A stretch of 64,000 nt of DNA from Hysterangium stoloniferum (GCA_015178975.1 WHVD01000002.1:1922001-1986000), one strand, 5' to 3'; counted from the stretch's first letter, positions 42,407 to 54,339 are shown. The notes: a model not told the origin generated them from the letters alone. Made by a program: numbers and translations.

Positions 42407-44839
42407 AAAACCCAGTCTTAAAGTACATAAATTAGCAGAGCCAGTAGGCAGATTGATATACAGTATTATGAAGAATATATACAAACTATATCTATTGTAT
42501 ACTAGTTAAGTGCATATTTGAGGGTATCTTGAGGTGTTCATGGCAGTCATGACACCCTGCACAGCACTTTTCCATGGCCCCTTTTTGGTATACACCTCCA
42601 TTTAGAGCCTCAACTATTGTTCTCATTAACCTTTTTGTTTCCACCTATCCTTTTTTGTCCTGTGTTATCCATTGTTCTAAAACTGTATAAGTATGCAACA
42701 GACAATCCACCATACCTCAGTCAATTCCCCTATTATGTATCGACTGAGGTACATTCACAAGTTAACTAACTAACCAGAGTTTTACTTATGATGTAGTAGA
42801 TATTCTATTTGTAACAGATGCAACAATGCACATGATGTCACCCACATGTGTCATCATCTATGACAGCATCATGTGCATGTTCACATGCAGTGTTAAGCAA
42901 ATGTGCAAATTTGCATGATGAACATGACATGTGATAATAAATAAACTTCAAACCTTAGTTTAGTTTTCCCCTCAGTATAAATACCTAAGATGTACACACA
43001 GTAGTCAAACCCCAGTCTCAATCTCTTAGGATTTCCACTACATACAAGTGTGATCTTCTTGAGTCATTAGAACTTCCATCTCTTATTCCTCCTTCTTGTC
43101 TTACTTTCTCTTTTTCTTTGTTTTGGTAGCCAGTGGGTCTGTGAGCATTGCTTAGTCACTAATTGGTCAGCATTGGTGAGTGCAGTGAGCATTAGGTTTC
43201 CCATAAAAAATTAAAACTCCACTTAAATTGTTTTAAATTGTTTTAAATGTTTGTAAATGTGTTTAAATGTGTTTAAATGTGTTTAAATGTGTTTAAATTG
43301 TTTTAAATGTTTGTAAATGTGTTTAAATGTGTTTTAAATGTGTTTTAAATGTGTTTAAATGTTTTTAAATGTTTTTAAATGTGTTTTAAATGTGTTTAAA
43401 TGTTTTTAAATGTTTTTAAATGCATTTAAATGTTGTCAAAGACTGGGATTAAATATGTAAAGACTAAAATATAAGATTTTGCTTTGTTACTGGCAGCTAC
43501 ATATACTCAGAGTTAGAAAGTACTAAGTCATTGTGAGGCCAATGGCTTAGAGATGTTTTATAGTAATACAAAATAATACTCCAGAAGCCCAAAGATAATC
43601 CCATGCAAGCTTGAAGGGCAATAAAGGAAATTACAAGTCATATTCACACTGAAGACAAGTAGTTCACAAAACAATAATTTATTCTAAAAAAAGCAATATC
43701 AAAGAGGTGACTGGAATAGGGAAGAGAGCAATGGAATATCTATACAAACTAAATGGGTCCAGAATATACAGGAGCTCTCAATGTGATGTGACTATATAAA
43801 AAGACTCATGTTGCAGGAATAGATGGGAAATGTGGCATGGAACAACTAAATGACAAAAGGTTATCCCAATGTGGAAGTGTTAGAGGGAAGTGTTAAGAGT
43901 GGGACAAAATGGGAAAAACTCCAGTTACTAAAGACAAGTGGAGCTTGACTCCAATATGCAATATGTTGCACCTTGCACAAAACTGTCAGATGCTCCAGTA
44001 CTTCAAAACAAGCAACAAAGTATGTAGCAGGATGTATAATGACACTTAGCTATAAATTGGGGTCCAAGGCTAAGGTTGCAAAGGGAGTAAGTCTCAGTCT
44101 GGCCAGACATGCAAAAGGATTAAGCAGTATGAACAATACTTAAAAGGTAAATGAAGGTAGTATCATTGCATACACTTCTAAACATGAGAGGGGGATTCTA
44201 AATGAGTATTCTAAGTCAATATTCAAACTGAAGGATAGTAGTGTACATGATGTAATTTTATACTAAAGTAAATGGAAGCACAGAGCTGAAAGTGGAAATT
44301 TGATATTAACAGAACAAAGGAAATTGTGAAACAGAACAGGATATTAAGAAAAAGAATACAAGACAACAGAAAAAAGATAAATATTCTGAGGTGGTAAATG
44401 ATATGGTGAAGTGATGCAAGGAATAATAGCATGTCATTAGAACAGAACTGAGATAGAATGGCTGGAAAAGGAAATCATTAAGTGGGTGTGTTGTTGGGTA
44501 TCACAATGCCAGAGGACAGTATATGTAGGTTGAATATACACATAGGGGCCTGAACAATGTGGTTCTTAACAGAAAGGTTCAAAATCAATGTTTGAACTGG
44601 AGATTAGTAGAATACAAGACAATAATTTATTCTAAAAGATTCAATGACAGACAGATGAGTGGAATGGAAGGAACATGAGAGATGAGTATGAAAGAGAATA
44701 AATGGGTAGCTAGAATCTGCAGAAGTCCCCAATATGACATTGGAAGGGTAATCACAGCCATATGGGAAGTTGGAAGTCCAATGTGAAACAGAACACTGAT
44801 GGGAGTCAGGTCAGAACATTATGGATAATTGTGGAGAAT
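42407..44839. other. AT-rich decayed repeat DNA without supported genes
   Basis: The region includes a TTTAAATGTGT minisatellite. Two related segments of about 200 bp (near 43640 and 44580) share ACAATAATTTATTCTAAAA and may be remnants of an LTR pair. No frame resembles a protein I know. Confidence 0.45.
43218..43432. repeat. AT-rich minisatellite (TTTAAATGTGT-like units)
   Basis: Units of about 11-13 bases, variants of GTTTAAATGT(G/T)TT, repeat some eighteen times with small length changes. Confidence 0.9.
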
Positions 44840-45295
44840 AGAAGTATCCAGGAATGAGTTATAACAATCAGAGGTTACATGACTTGGAACTCCATGTTTT
44901 GAAAGACATGTAATACAAAAAGTTGAGCTAATTCAGGAGCATTGATTGTTTTGTAGGTTGGAATGAGTATTGCTTGTTTTGAATAGTCAATCCACAATTA
45001 CAAGTATTGGATTGTAACCATCAGATGTCAATAATTGTTCAATAAAATCCATTGAGATTGAATGCCATGGTCAAAGAGGAATCAGAAGTTGCTTGAGTAA
45101 TCCAATTGGTCAATGTTGTGGACTTTTCAATTTTGTACAAGTTACACATGATCAAATAAAATCATCAACATCTTGTTGAAGATGTGGCCAGAAGAAATCT
45201 CGATATATTGTTTGATATGTTTTTGTTTGTCCAAAATGACCTGCAGTAATATGATTGTGTCTCAATTGAAGAACTGGAAATCAAATATTTTCATA
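44840..45295 (-). mobile_element. Gypsy integrase fragment
   Basis: Minus-strand translation shows an integrase zinc region (HNHITAGHFGQTKTYQTIYR, then SCVTCTKLKSPQ) and the start of the core (HSISMDFIEQLLTSDGYNP). It resembles, but is clearly diverged from, the integrases of A and B. It is a broken fossil of a separate copy. Confidence 0.6.
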
Positions 45296-45899
45296 GTTGG
45301 GTACATACATAAATCATATGACTGACCCATGGGGGGCAAGCCCCCACCATGTTACCACCCCCACAACTTTACTCAGTCACTTCACAACCTGGTGGATCAA
45401 TAATGATGTCTTTAAATACTACATCAGCAGTCATACATATCTGTCTTGGAATAATATTCTCAAATACTTGATCACATAACTTTTGTATTACCTTCTGTGA
45501 CCATGTCATATTGAGAGCTCCTGTACATTCCATTTATTCTCATTCAGAGACTTATTTTTTTAAAGTGATTAAAGTTTACATTATTCAGAATTATATACAT
45601 TATATACATTTGTAAATCCACTGAACCTGAAAAACATAAGTTAGTCTCCTTTTGGAACCTCACTGAATACTTACTCATGGATCAATAATACTGTAACACC
45701 CTTAAACACTAAATATTTGGCTTGGAATAGTATTTTCATTCTTCCTCAATTTGTTTCTCTTGAAGTGTCACACAGAACATTTCTAGTTCCCACATTTCCA
45801 AACCTCATCCTTGTTTCGTATTTGCTAACTTGTCCATTGACAAGTATTCATTCATTTGCTTGTTGTATTCCCAGTTCAGAATACTCATCCTAATCCATC

Positions 45900-46171
45900 T
45901 TATTGTGATCTGAGTTTGTAGTACAATAACAGAAGAACCTATATTAGTTTCCACACATTTGTACTCTACCTTAACTCTGATATTGACTTAGTTTCTTATT
46001 CCTTCCTTCTTTTTGAACACTCAATATTCAGAACTCTTTAGATCTCTGAATATGTGTACTCTTCTGGCATAAATCGCTCCTCTGAAGTTAAGGACATTCT
46101 GAGTGTTTACATAGGGGCACAGAACATATGTAAGCTGAAGCCAGAATAAGTTCCTGACATGGCACTTAACA
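45900..46171 (+). mobile_element. 3' part of an LTR
   Basis: It ends CATGGCACTTAACA at 46171. It contains CAGAACATATGTAAGCTGAAGC, a diverged form of the shared LTR block. The same family occurs inverted at 47971-48216. The 5' limit is unclear. Confidence 0.45.
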
Positions 46172-46260
46172 TGTGAGATGATGATAGCATTGAAAATAGT
46201 GCTAGAATTTGCAAACTCAGTCAAAGGAAGAAGTCTCATTGCAAGGTAACTTCAAGGATA

Positions 46261-46680
46261 TTGAATAGATCTAGCAGATCAGAAACCATCCATCATATAT
46301 CGGAAAATAGGTCAATCAATGTCTTGGAAAATGAAATAAAGTCGAGACACAAAGAAATGTTGAAGATGCAAGATACAATTGAACATTTGGTTGCCAAAAT
46401 AAAAACATTTGAAGAAGATTTTTTGGTCATGTCAAAGAAATTAGTTGAATATGGGGATTATAGTGAAGTGACTGATGTAAGTGTTCATAGTAGGAGTTTT
46501 GAGGTCTTTGGGATAAGATGCATTCTCTTGTATATACATATGTGAACTTTCAAATATAGTTCATATAATTTGAATTTATTTGATTTAGAAACTTAACCAG
46601 AACTATGTACCTGGCCTACCAATCCATGTTGTGGAATTTACGCCCAAAAGGACAATCTACAGATGATTGTTTGACTACCT
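46261..46680 (+). pseudogene. Coiled-coil protein fragment
   Basis: A frame of about 80 codons has a heptad-like helix (SINVLENEIKSRHKEMLKMQ, then an Asp/Ile/Glu-rich continuation). A donor-like GTAAGTG at about 46477 and an acceptor TTTGATTTAG at about 46588 would join it to KLNQNYVPGLPI. No family is recognised. It is probably a fragment trapped between repeats. Confidence 0.25.
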
Positions 46681-46849
46681 TTTGTCAGATTGCAAGATAA
46701 ATATTAATATTTCCTTATGCTCCAGAATGTCACCTGATGCATTGAATTTGATGAAATATTAATTCTACAGCAAACAATATAAATATATGTATATACTTCA
46801 GTTGATAAATAACTTTTAAGGCTTTTGGTTATCCTCCCAAGCAACTAAA

Positions 46850-47970
46850 TATCATCAACTGTCCTTGTATCTTTTATTGAATTTTGAGTCCAAAATTTCT
46901 CGAATGTCATATTCAAGTTCTTCTTCACCATAAATTGGTGGTGGAGGTGGTTGTTTTTGGTTTGGGAAAGTATTGGGATAGAATGGTTCTAACATAGAAA
47001 TATGAAAGGCCCTAATAATTTTTCCAATCATTTTTTGATGGTCAAGTCATTCAAATAAAGTTGGATTGTACCAAAGACTTGAAAATGAATCAGAAAGTTG
47101 AATGATTTTTTTAAATGTATATTGGCATATTTTTGACAATGTTTTCAAGCTTTCTGGATATTTTTATGTAAAGCTTCGAGATTTGTCATGTAATCACAAG
47201 CTAGAGTGGAAGCTAGATCTTTTTCAGAGTGAATTTCTAACAATGGATGATAACCTTTATTCATGAAAAATGGTGTTCCACCATTTGTTTTGGAAGGTGA
47301 AGTGTTACATATAAGTGCATTTTGCAAGGGAAAGTGTTAGGACCAGAAAACCTGCCAGGCAATCACATAAACTACACACCAGACTCTGCCTGGACATTCT
47401 GGACCCCTTGTTCCCAATCCATCTTTGCCCATTTGACATCTGGTTCAGTCTACCCCTTGCTCAAATATGTTTGACATCTGGTTATTGTCTTGTTGTATGC
47501 CTGATATGTATGTCTTTTTGTATCTCTGGATATGTCATACAATAATCTACTAGTCTATATAGTCTAGCTACTAACTGTACTTACAATCTGATCAGAAAAC
47601 CAACTTAGCTTCACCTTAGTATCTGCCTCAGTGTAGAACCCATGGGTTTCCCATCTGCTCCTCTTTGAAGTTGGACAATGCAATCTTGCAATGGCACAGC
47701 ATATAAGCTGAAGCCAAGTCCTTTCCTGGAACTTCTGCTGGTTTCCCCTGGAGACCCACCCATGAGCCCCACACTTAACAGGAAGTAGTTCTGCCCAATT
47801 GTCTTGTTGATAATTGCAATATATTTGTAAGTATTGTTCAAGGGTTTGATTGACTTGTTCAGTGTGTCCATCACCTTCAGGATGATATCCTGAAATAAAA
47901 TGTAGTTTCATATTGAGTGCTGTTCCAAGGGATCAAAAGAAATGTGACACACATTCAGATCCTTAATCAG
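46850..47970 (-). mobile_element. Gypsy integrase-to-chromodomain fragment interrupted by an LTR
   Basis: The minus strand gives the integrase core end (HFISGYHPEGDGHTEQVNQT; YCNYQQDNWAELLP) at 47781-47911. It continues beyond the LTR at 47335-47780 with NGGTPFFMNKGYHPLLEIHS, and decays toward a chromodomain-like end near 46860. It is a broken fossil, more diverged than A or B. Confidence 0.65.
47335..47780 (+). mobile_element. Short solo LTR (446 bp) within the Gypsy fragment
   Basis: It runs from TGTTAGGACC to CACTTAACA. The flanks GAAAG and GGAAG form a near-match duplication. It contains TATATAG and the shared block TAAGCTGAAGCCAAGTCC, so it is a diverged relative of the A-family LTR. 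Confidence 0.7.
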
Positions 47971-48216
47971 TGTTAAGTGCCATGTTGGGAACTTATTCTG
48001 GGACTATCAGGAAATAACTGGGAACTCAGAAACTTCTGGATAGGGTCAGGATGTTGGCCTCAGCTTATGTGCTGTGCCCTTATGTAAATGCATGAAATGT
48101 CCTTAATTTCAGAGGAGGGATTTACACTGGAAGAGTACAGGTATTCAGAGTTCTGAAGAGTTCTGAATATTGACCATTCAGAAAGAAGGAAGGAATAAGA
48201 AATTAGTCAATATCAG
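47971..48216 (-). mobile_element. 3' part of an LTR, minus orientation
   Basis: Read on the minus strand it ends GGCACTTAACA at 47971. It is the inverted relative of the piece ending at 46171. It is cut by the LTR starting at 48217. Confidence 0.45.
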
Positions 48217-49084
48217 TGTTACGACCAGAAAACCCACCGGACTCTGGGAATTACCATATATGCACCTGCACCCTTTACGCACCAGTTATCAGTTTACCAG
48301 AATACCTCAGACCTGTCCATGCCCAACCTTCATTATCTCATGTACCAGTCACCGGAATACCCACCCGGACCCCACACATGTCATCCTTGTCTATTCCTGA
48401 CCCTGTCCCACACATCAGTCACCAGACTACACTTGGAAAACCCATCAGCTCTCTAACTGAGCCCCATTCCCATTATGGTCAAATGACCTGTCACATATCG
48501 GACTCCACTCCTGCCCTGTTCCCATTATGGTCTAACAACCTGTCACATTTCAGACTCCACTCCACTCCATTCCATTCCTAACACCAAATTTGGTGTTTGC
48601 TTATCTTGTTTCATGAGTACTTGTTTGGATCTCATTATTACTGGATTTGGTATTGCATACACTCAGCAGTCTATATACATAAACTAGCTAATGATTGTAC
48701 ATACAATCTGGTCATAAAATCAACTACATAAGTTTTCAGCTTAGATTTCCCCCAGTAATCTCATTACATCTTCCGCTCTATCCCTCTCTTTGAAACACAC
48801 CACTATTTATCTCATCGGAGCCCACAGGTTCTGACCTATCTATCACTCAACCTCTGACTTATCACCACCTGACCCCTTGACCTCCACAGCCTTCCTGCAG
48901 TCGACCCTTCGACCTCTCAACCCACCAACTACTCCCAGACTCCCTGGGGTTCCCATCCACCTGTCTGAAATTGGATGACACGATCTTGTGAGGGCACAGC
49001 CTATAAGCTGAAGCCAAGTCCTACCAGCTTTCCTGTGGGTTTCTCCAGAAACCCTCCGATAAGCTCTGTGCACACTCCTTAACA
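48217..49084 (+). mobile_element. Solo LTR (868 bp), A-like family
   Basis: It starts TGTTACGACCAGAAAACC and ends CACTCCTTAACA. The TATA/ACATACAATC region and the shared 3' block are both present. The flanks ATCAG and CCTCA do not match, so the target-site duplication has been lost or the site rearranged. Positions 49085-49320 to its right are AT-rich with no gene. Confidence 0.78.
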
Positions 49085-49319
49085 CCTCACAGCTACCCCT
49101 TAGGCTTATTAAATAATAATAAGTCTAATAAGTATCCTTATCCTTACTGAAATCCCTGCCAACACTTAGATTATTCAAGGCCCATACCTAATTTTATTAA
49201 ATTAATCAAGTATAAGCACTCAATTAATCCAATACAAATTATTGTCTCTGTTAATAAATTATTTAACACTTTGTTAAATATCTATTAATAGTTATAAATA
49301 AGCATTCAAGAAACTGAAG

Positions 49320-50232
49320 CTTTATATCAGGTCTCTGCCAAGTTACTGTGCATCTATTCAGCTTCCAGCCCCTATTCTCAAGGAATAGCTGTTTATTTGC
49401 TAAAAGAGTCATATACATTTTCTTGGAACCAATTCTGGGCCATCTTGCAGGTATGCTTGGGGTCATTATCCTGCTGGAAGATGACATCATCTGCAGATTT
49501 ACCATAATCCCTGAGGCTGGCTTGCAGGTCATCCTCCAGAATCTGTATGTAGAGATCCCCATCCATCCTTCCATCAATCTTGCATGCATAACCCCCCCCC
49601 CCCCCCACAGCATGCACCCCCACATCATCAAAGATCCACCACCAAACTTCAGGGTTCCCTCAACCAGCCTGTCACTCAAGCCCTCCTCTGCCATTTTCCA
49701 CACCCACTTCCTACCATCTGACCCTAGCCTATTTATTTTGTCTCATCAGACTACACCACCTTCTTCCAGTCCTCCACAGTCCAATCCTGATGTGCCAAAG
49801 CAAAGTCCATCCTCTCCTTCCTATGCTTCTTAGAAAGAAGAGGCCTTTTCTTCTTTACCACAGGCTTCATCCCAGCTGCCTTGAGTCCACGACATACTGT
49901 TTGAGGATTGAGTAACTGGTTGGTGATAGTACAAAGTGCCTTTGTTGCATCTACAGCTGTATCAGCCTTCCCAGAGCTGATAAGATGTTGTGCAAAATGG
50001 ATATTGGCTGTAGAGAGTTTGGAAGGATGACCACCAGAGGACTTAGAAAGGTGGGAATGGTGTTTAGAACAAAGTCTAGAGATAGTAGCATAACTATAGC
50101 CAGTAGAAACTGAAATATGTCTGGCAGAATGGCCAGCATCAAGTAGAGAAAGAATCTCATACTGGGCAGCAGTGGAAAGGGGATGCATAGTTAGAATTGA
50201 GGGAATCTTAGCTGAGAAAGCCCTTCTACTTA
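49320..50232 (-). mobile_element. Tc1/mariner copy, close relative of the intact element, broken
   Basis: The minus-strand start is MHPLSTAAQYEILSLLDAGH at 50188, reading through KHRKERMDFALAHQDWTVED to a stop near 49751. It continues in another frame through GGGSLMMWGCMLW and LEDDLQASLRDYGKSADDVI to FQQDNDPKHTCKMAQNWFQE. The C-terminal DLNPIE part is lost. A run of about 14 C at 49591-49604 lies in the glycine-rich stretch. At least two frame changes and a 3' deletion make it inactive. Confidence 0.8.
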
Positions 50233-51623
50233 CAGTGACTCAAAAAACCCTTCCAATGTTTGGTACTTCAGATGTATATCCTTGATAACTCAGAGGATAA
50301 AAATGCAGAAATATCAAAAATATTTGTGAGCATTCTCTATCATATATAGATCGTGGAAATACAATTTCATTACATACCATATATGGATATTACATAATGA
50401 CCTTATGTGTCAGGAACCAGAAAACCCGCTGGCCTCCGGGCCCCCAGACCCCATCCTACATGCTCCTGACACTCTATATTGTATAGTTACAACTGGAGTT
50501 CCCGCTGGAGCCTGCATGTCAACTTGTTTATGCCTGACTCTCTGTATGCACGCCACCCTATCTGTACCCAACTCTCTATACCCACTACTGGACAACCCAC
50601 CGGGACCCAGACTCCGCCCTATATACACCTGACTCTCTGTATCTCATGGACCAGTCACTGGACTCTGACCGGACTCCTGGAACCCCTCTAACAGAGCATA
50701 GAACCCTGCTCTCATTATGGTCAAACAGTCTGTCATGTGTCTCATGTACCAGTCATTGGACTCCACCTGACTCCAAACTCCACTCTATATACACCCAACA
50801 CTCTATATACACCCAACACTCTATATACACCCAACACTCTATATACACCCAACACTCTGCATCTCACGGACCAGTCATCGGACCCTGACCGGACTCCCCG
50901 GACTCCCCGGAACCCCTCTAACAGAGCCCATTCCCATTATGGTCTAATGACCTGTCATGATTCGTTCCATTCCATCCCTAATTCCCAGTTTAGTATTTAC
51001 TTGTTTCATTTTATGTTTAATAGTGCTGCCCCTCATTAATACCAGATTTGGTATTATTACATTTCAAAGTCTATATAAGTCTGCTACATTCATGTACTTA
51101 TAATCCAGTTTCAATCTCGAACAAGTTTGACCCTCAAACAGTCTCTAGTCCTCTTGTCTGTCTGCATGCTCGATTCCCAGAACTCCCATGGGAACTCTGG
51201 AATCTACATCTCCTTGATGCATTCTGTCAGCTCGAAATACGGACACCTGAATGAGTGTACGAGGGTGCAGCCTATAAGCTGAAGCCAAGTCCATCTCAGC
51301 CCGTACCTTACCTTTCTGGTAATTATTCTGATACCACCTTCCCTTGTACTAATAATCCCTGGAACTTCCCTGGACTTATTACCTGGGGACTCCATGGGAC
51401 ATTTCCCAGAAGAAAGTGTGTGTTCGGAATAATTACCAGAAACACTCCATGGGACTTCCTCAGACTTTATATCTTTGTTCACAACTTAACATTATAGTGC
51501 CTTTGACTATACATGATAGAGCATGTTGGTAAATATTTTGGTGATTTGTATGATTTTATCTACTAGGGTATAAGCTATACAAGTTGAAACTGCAAAACAA
51601 TGGATACATTTTGTAAGTCACTG
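50233..51623. mobile_element. Tc1-derived MITE split by a family C LTR
   Basis: The left part is 50233-50407, beginning CAGTGACTCAAAAAACCC after TA. The right part is 51492-51623, ending TTTTGTAAGTCACTG before TA. Together they make about 307 bp with inverted ends like those of the Tc1 copies, but no coding sequence. It sits in the 5' leader of the Tc1 copy at 49320-50232. Confidence 0.7.
50408..51491 (+). mobile_element. Solo LTR of family C nested in the MITE
   Basis: It is 1084 bp, TGTCAGGAACC to CTTAACA. The flanks TTATG (50403-50407) and TTATA (51492-51496) differ at one base. An 18-bp tandem repeat CTCTATATACACCCAACA stands at about 50785-50860. The shared 3' block is at about 51268. 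Confidence 0.8.
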
Positions 51624-51776
51624 TACAGTTCTATTGAACCTTTCAATAATCAAAATAAGCATTGATTTTAGTTGTTTAAGCTTAATAGCACAACTAATTA
51701 ATCTATCAGTATTTAAATTACTGGACCTTTGCTTATTTTATTGTTGAAGCTCTGTGACACTATATGTATGTACATA

Positions 51777-53380
51777 CAGTGACTTACAAAATGTATCCAA
51801 TGTTTTGTAGTTTCAGCTTATATATGCTATATCCCAGTAGATAAAATAGTAGAAATCACCAAATTATTTGTGAACATGACCTATCATGTATATATGTATA
51901 TGGTAGAACTATATTATGTAATATCCATATATGGAGACACTATGAATATTTTAATGGAGAGGGTTCATTGGATACGTTTTGTAACTGACAGGTTCTAGCA
52001 TGAAAACCATGTGCCTATGTTGATTGTTTGCAGTTGTTTATGTTTTTCAACATGTCATGTGATCATTCTATACTACAGTATAAGTAGAAGGGCTTTCTCA
52101 GCTAAGATTCCCTCAATTCTAACTATGCATCTCCTTTCCACTGCTGCCCAGTATGAGATCCTTTCTCTACTTAATGCTGGCCATTCTGCCAGACATATTT
52201 CAGTTTCTACTGGCTATAGCTATGCTACTATCTCTAGACTTTGTTCTAAACACTGTTCCCACCTTTCTAAGTCCTCTGGTGGTCACCCTTCCAAACTCTC
52301 CACAGCCAACATCCATTTTGCACAACACCTTATCAGCTCTGGAAAGGCTGATACAGCTGTAGATGCAACAAAGGCACTTTGCACTATCACCAACCAGTCA
52401 CTCAATCCTCAAACAGTGTGTCGTGGACTCAAGGCAGCTGGGATGAAGCCTGTGGTAAAGAAGAAAAGGCCTCTTCTTTCTAAGAGGCATAGGAAGGAGA
52501 GGATGGATTTTGCTTTGGCACATCAGGATTGGACTGTGGAGGATTGGAAGAAGGTGGTGTGGTCTGATGAGACCAAAATTAATAGGCTGGGGTCAGATGG
52601 CAGGAAGTGGGTGTGGAAAAAGGCAGGGGAGGGCTTGAGTGACAGGCTGGTTGAGGGAACCCTGAAGTTTGGTGGTGGATCTTTAATGGTTTGGGGGTGC
52701 ATGCTGTGGGAGGGGGTTGGGTATGCATGCAAGATTGATGGATGGATGGATGGGGATCTCTACATCCAGATTCTGGAGGATGACCTGCAAGCCAGTCTTA
52801 AGGACTATGGTAAATCTGCCAATGGTATCATCTTCCAGCAAGACAATGACCCCAAGCATACCTGCAAGAAGGCCCAGAATTGGTTCCAAGAAAATGGTTT
52901 CAGGGTTCTCTCATGGCCAGCACAGTCTCATGACTTGAATCCCATTGAAGACCTATGGAATCACCTGAAGAGGAGGTTGGCAGGGTATGAGAATGCACCC
53001 CAGGGGATGGAAGAGTTGTGGGAGAGGGTGGTGGATGAATGGTACAATATTGATGCAAAGGTGTGTCAGGATTTGATTGAAAGTATGCCTAGAAGGGCTT
53101 CAGATGTATTAAAGGCAAAGGGTGGCTACACTAAGTACTAAATACTAGTAATTTCCTGCCTAAATGTGTCAGTTACAAAACGTATCCAATGAATGCTCTC
53201 CATTGAAATATTCATACTGTTTCCATATATGGATATTACATAATATAGTTCTACCATATAAATATATACATGATAGGTCATGTTCACAAATATTCTGGTG
53301 ATTTCTACTATTTTATCTACTGGGATATAGCATATATAAGCTGAAACTACAAAATATTGGATACATTTTGTAAGTCACTG
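51777..53380 (+). mobile_element. Apparently intact Tc1/mariner element (1604 bp)
   Basis: The element is flanked by TA on both sides (51775-51776 and 53381-53382). It has 214-bp terminal inverted repeats at 51777-51990 and 53167-53380. Each repeat carries the end sequence twice, in inverted orientation: CAGTGACTTACAAAATGTAT outside and ATACGTTTTGTAACTGACA inside. A single uninterrupted transposase frame lies between them. This is the only element in the window where I see no break. Confidence 0.9.
52125..53141 (+). CDS. Tc1-type transposase, DD34E, full length
   Basis: It encodes 338 aa from the ATG at 52125. The frame is open further upstream to 52011, but the related copies start at this MHLLSTAAQYEILSLL, just inside the TIR. 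Residues 5-110 hold two helix-turn-helix motifs (AGHSARHISVSTGYSYATIS; SGGHPSKLS), then a basic KPVVKKKRPLL. The catalytic residues are the Asp of VVWSDETKI, the Asp of FQQDNDPKHT and, 34 residues later, the Glu of DLNPIEDLW. GGGSLMVWGCM is the glycine-rich box. The enzyme would cut and paste at TA sites by binding both parts of the long TIRs. The length is normal for the family. It is likely active or recently so. Confidence 0.9.
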   Translation: MHLLSTAAQYEILSLLNAGHSARHISVSTGYSYATISRLCSKHCSHLSKSSGGHPSKLSTANIHFAQHLISSGKADTAVDATKALCTITNQSLNPQTVCRGLKAAGMKPVVKKKRPLLSKRHRKERMDFALAHQDWTVEDWKKVVWSDETKINRLGSDGRKWVWKKAGEGLSDRLVEGTLKFGGGSLMVWGCMLWEGVGYACKIDGWMDGDLYIQILEDDLQASLKDYGKSANGIIFQQDNDPKHTCKKAQNWFQENGFRVLSWPAQSHDLNPIEDLWNHLKRRLAGYENAPQGMEELWERVVDEWYNIDAKVCQDLIESMPRRASDVLKAKGGYTKY

Positions 53381-53539
53381 TAGTATATATTGAGCTATCT
53401 AAGAGAAACCCCTAAATACATTACAAATTTGCCAATGCATTCATTTTCTTGCACAACATGCTGGTGTTGTAACACATAGTGCAACTAAAGAAATTTCAAA
53501 ATTAAAAAAAAATTCAACAAAAGAAAACTTACGAATCTT

Positions 53540-54330
53540 TTAACCTAATTGCAAATTCCCATTGCATCTGAAGACCTTCTTGCATCACCTTGTCAAATGG
53601 CTCATTACAATCAATCAATTGCTTTTTGGGAATTTGTAAAAACAAAAAAACTAATTAACACAAATTCCAAGAAAACAAAAATTGGCACTTACCAAGGTCA
53701 TCAACCACAATATGTATTATCACTTCCAAAACCACAAAATCCAGATTTTAAATGAAAACCTTCAAATTTGATGTCAGACATGTGATTGATGGAGAAGATT
53801 GATGATGAAAGTTTTTCAAACCCCAACCCCATGGGCTTGGTCACAAAGGGAGGATACTGTCACAACTATCACAAAACATCAAAAACATACAAGATCAATT
53901 TCAACAACTCTTTGACTCAACTTCAACTAACCTTTGACTTGATGAACATTTGACTTCATTTGACAACTTTGATTAACCTTCATATTGTCTCACTTTGATG
54001 TCACAAATGATTTCATTCCTAAGTCATAACATTGTTGTAGGTCAAAGATGAAAGGTATAAAAGGACAATGATAGGAGTGAGGGAAGTTAGTCAGAAAATC
54101 TACATACACCACAACCTGCATCCTTATTATTGTATTACTAATTTGGCTTCAATGTGACATCTCTTTGACATAATTATTCATGAGCTTCTGTGTCCTATAA
54201 TTGCCTCATGCTTTATTGATAGATGAATTGATACTTTGTCAAATGAGGCTTCCATACTTAATTTGATAGAATATTGGTTGATTAATATTCAACTTTATGG
54301 AGAAAACTCCAGTTCATGTCAACTCCACAA
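53540..54330 (+). mobile_element. 3' end of another Gypsy element: polypurine tract and LTR
   Basis: AAAGGGAGGATAC at 53844-53856 is identical to the polypurine tract of element A. It is followed directly by TGTCACAACTATCACAAAAC, an LTR-like start, and GGTATAAAAGG at about 54053. Upstream DNA to about 53540 holds only remnants. The right limit of the LTR is unclear. Positions 53383-53540 are AT-rich and empty. Confidence 0.5.
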
Positions 54331-54339
54331 TTTGTGTGC

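Noticed and set aside
50780-50860. 18-bp TATATACACCCAACA repeats considered as an origin or promoter array
   Set aside because: They lie inside a family C LTR, and the sister LTR lacks the array, so it is local slippage.
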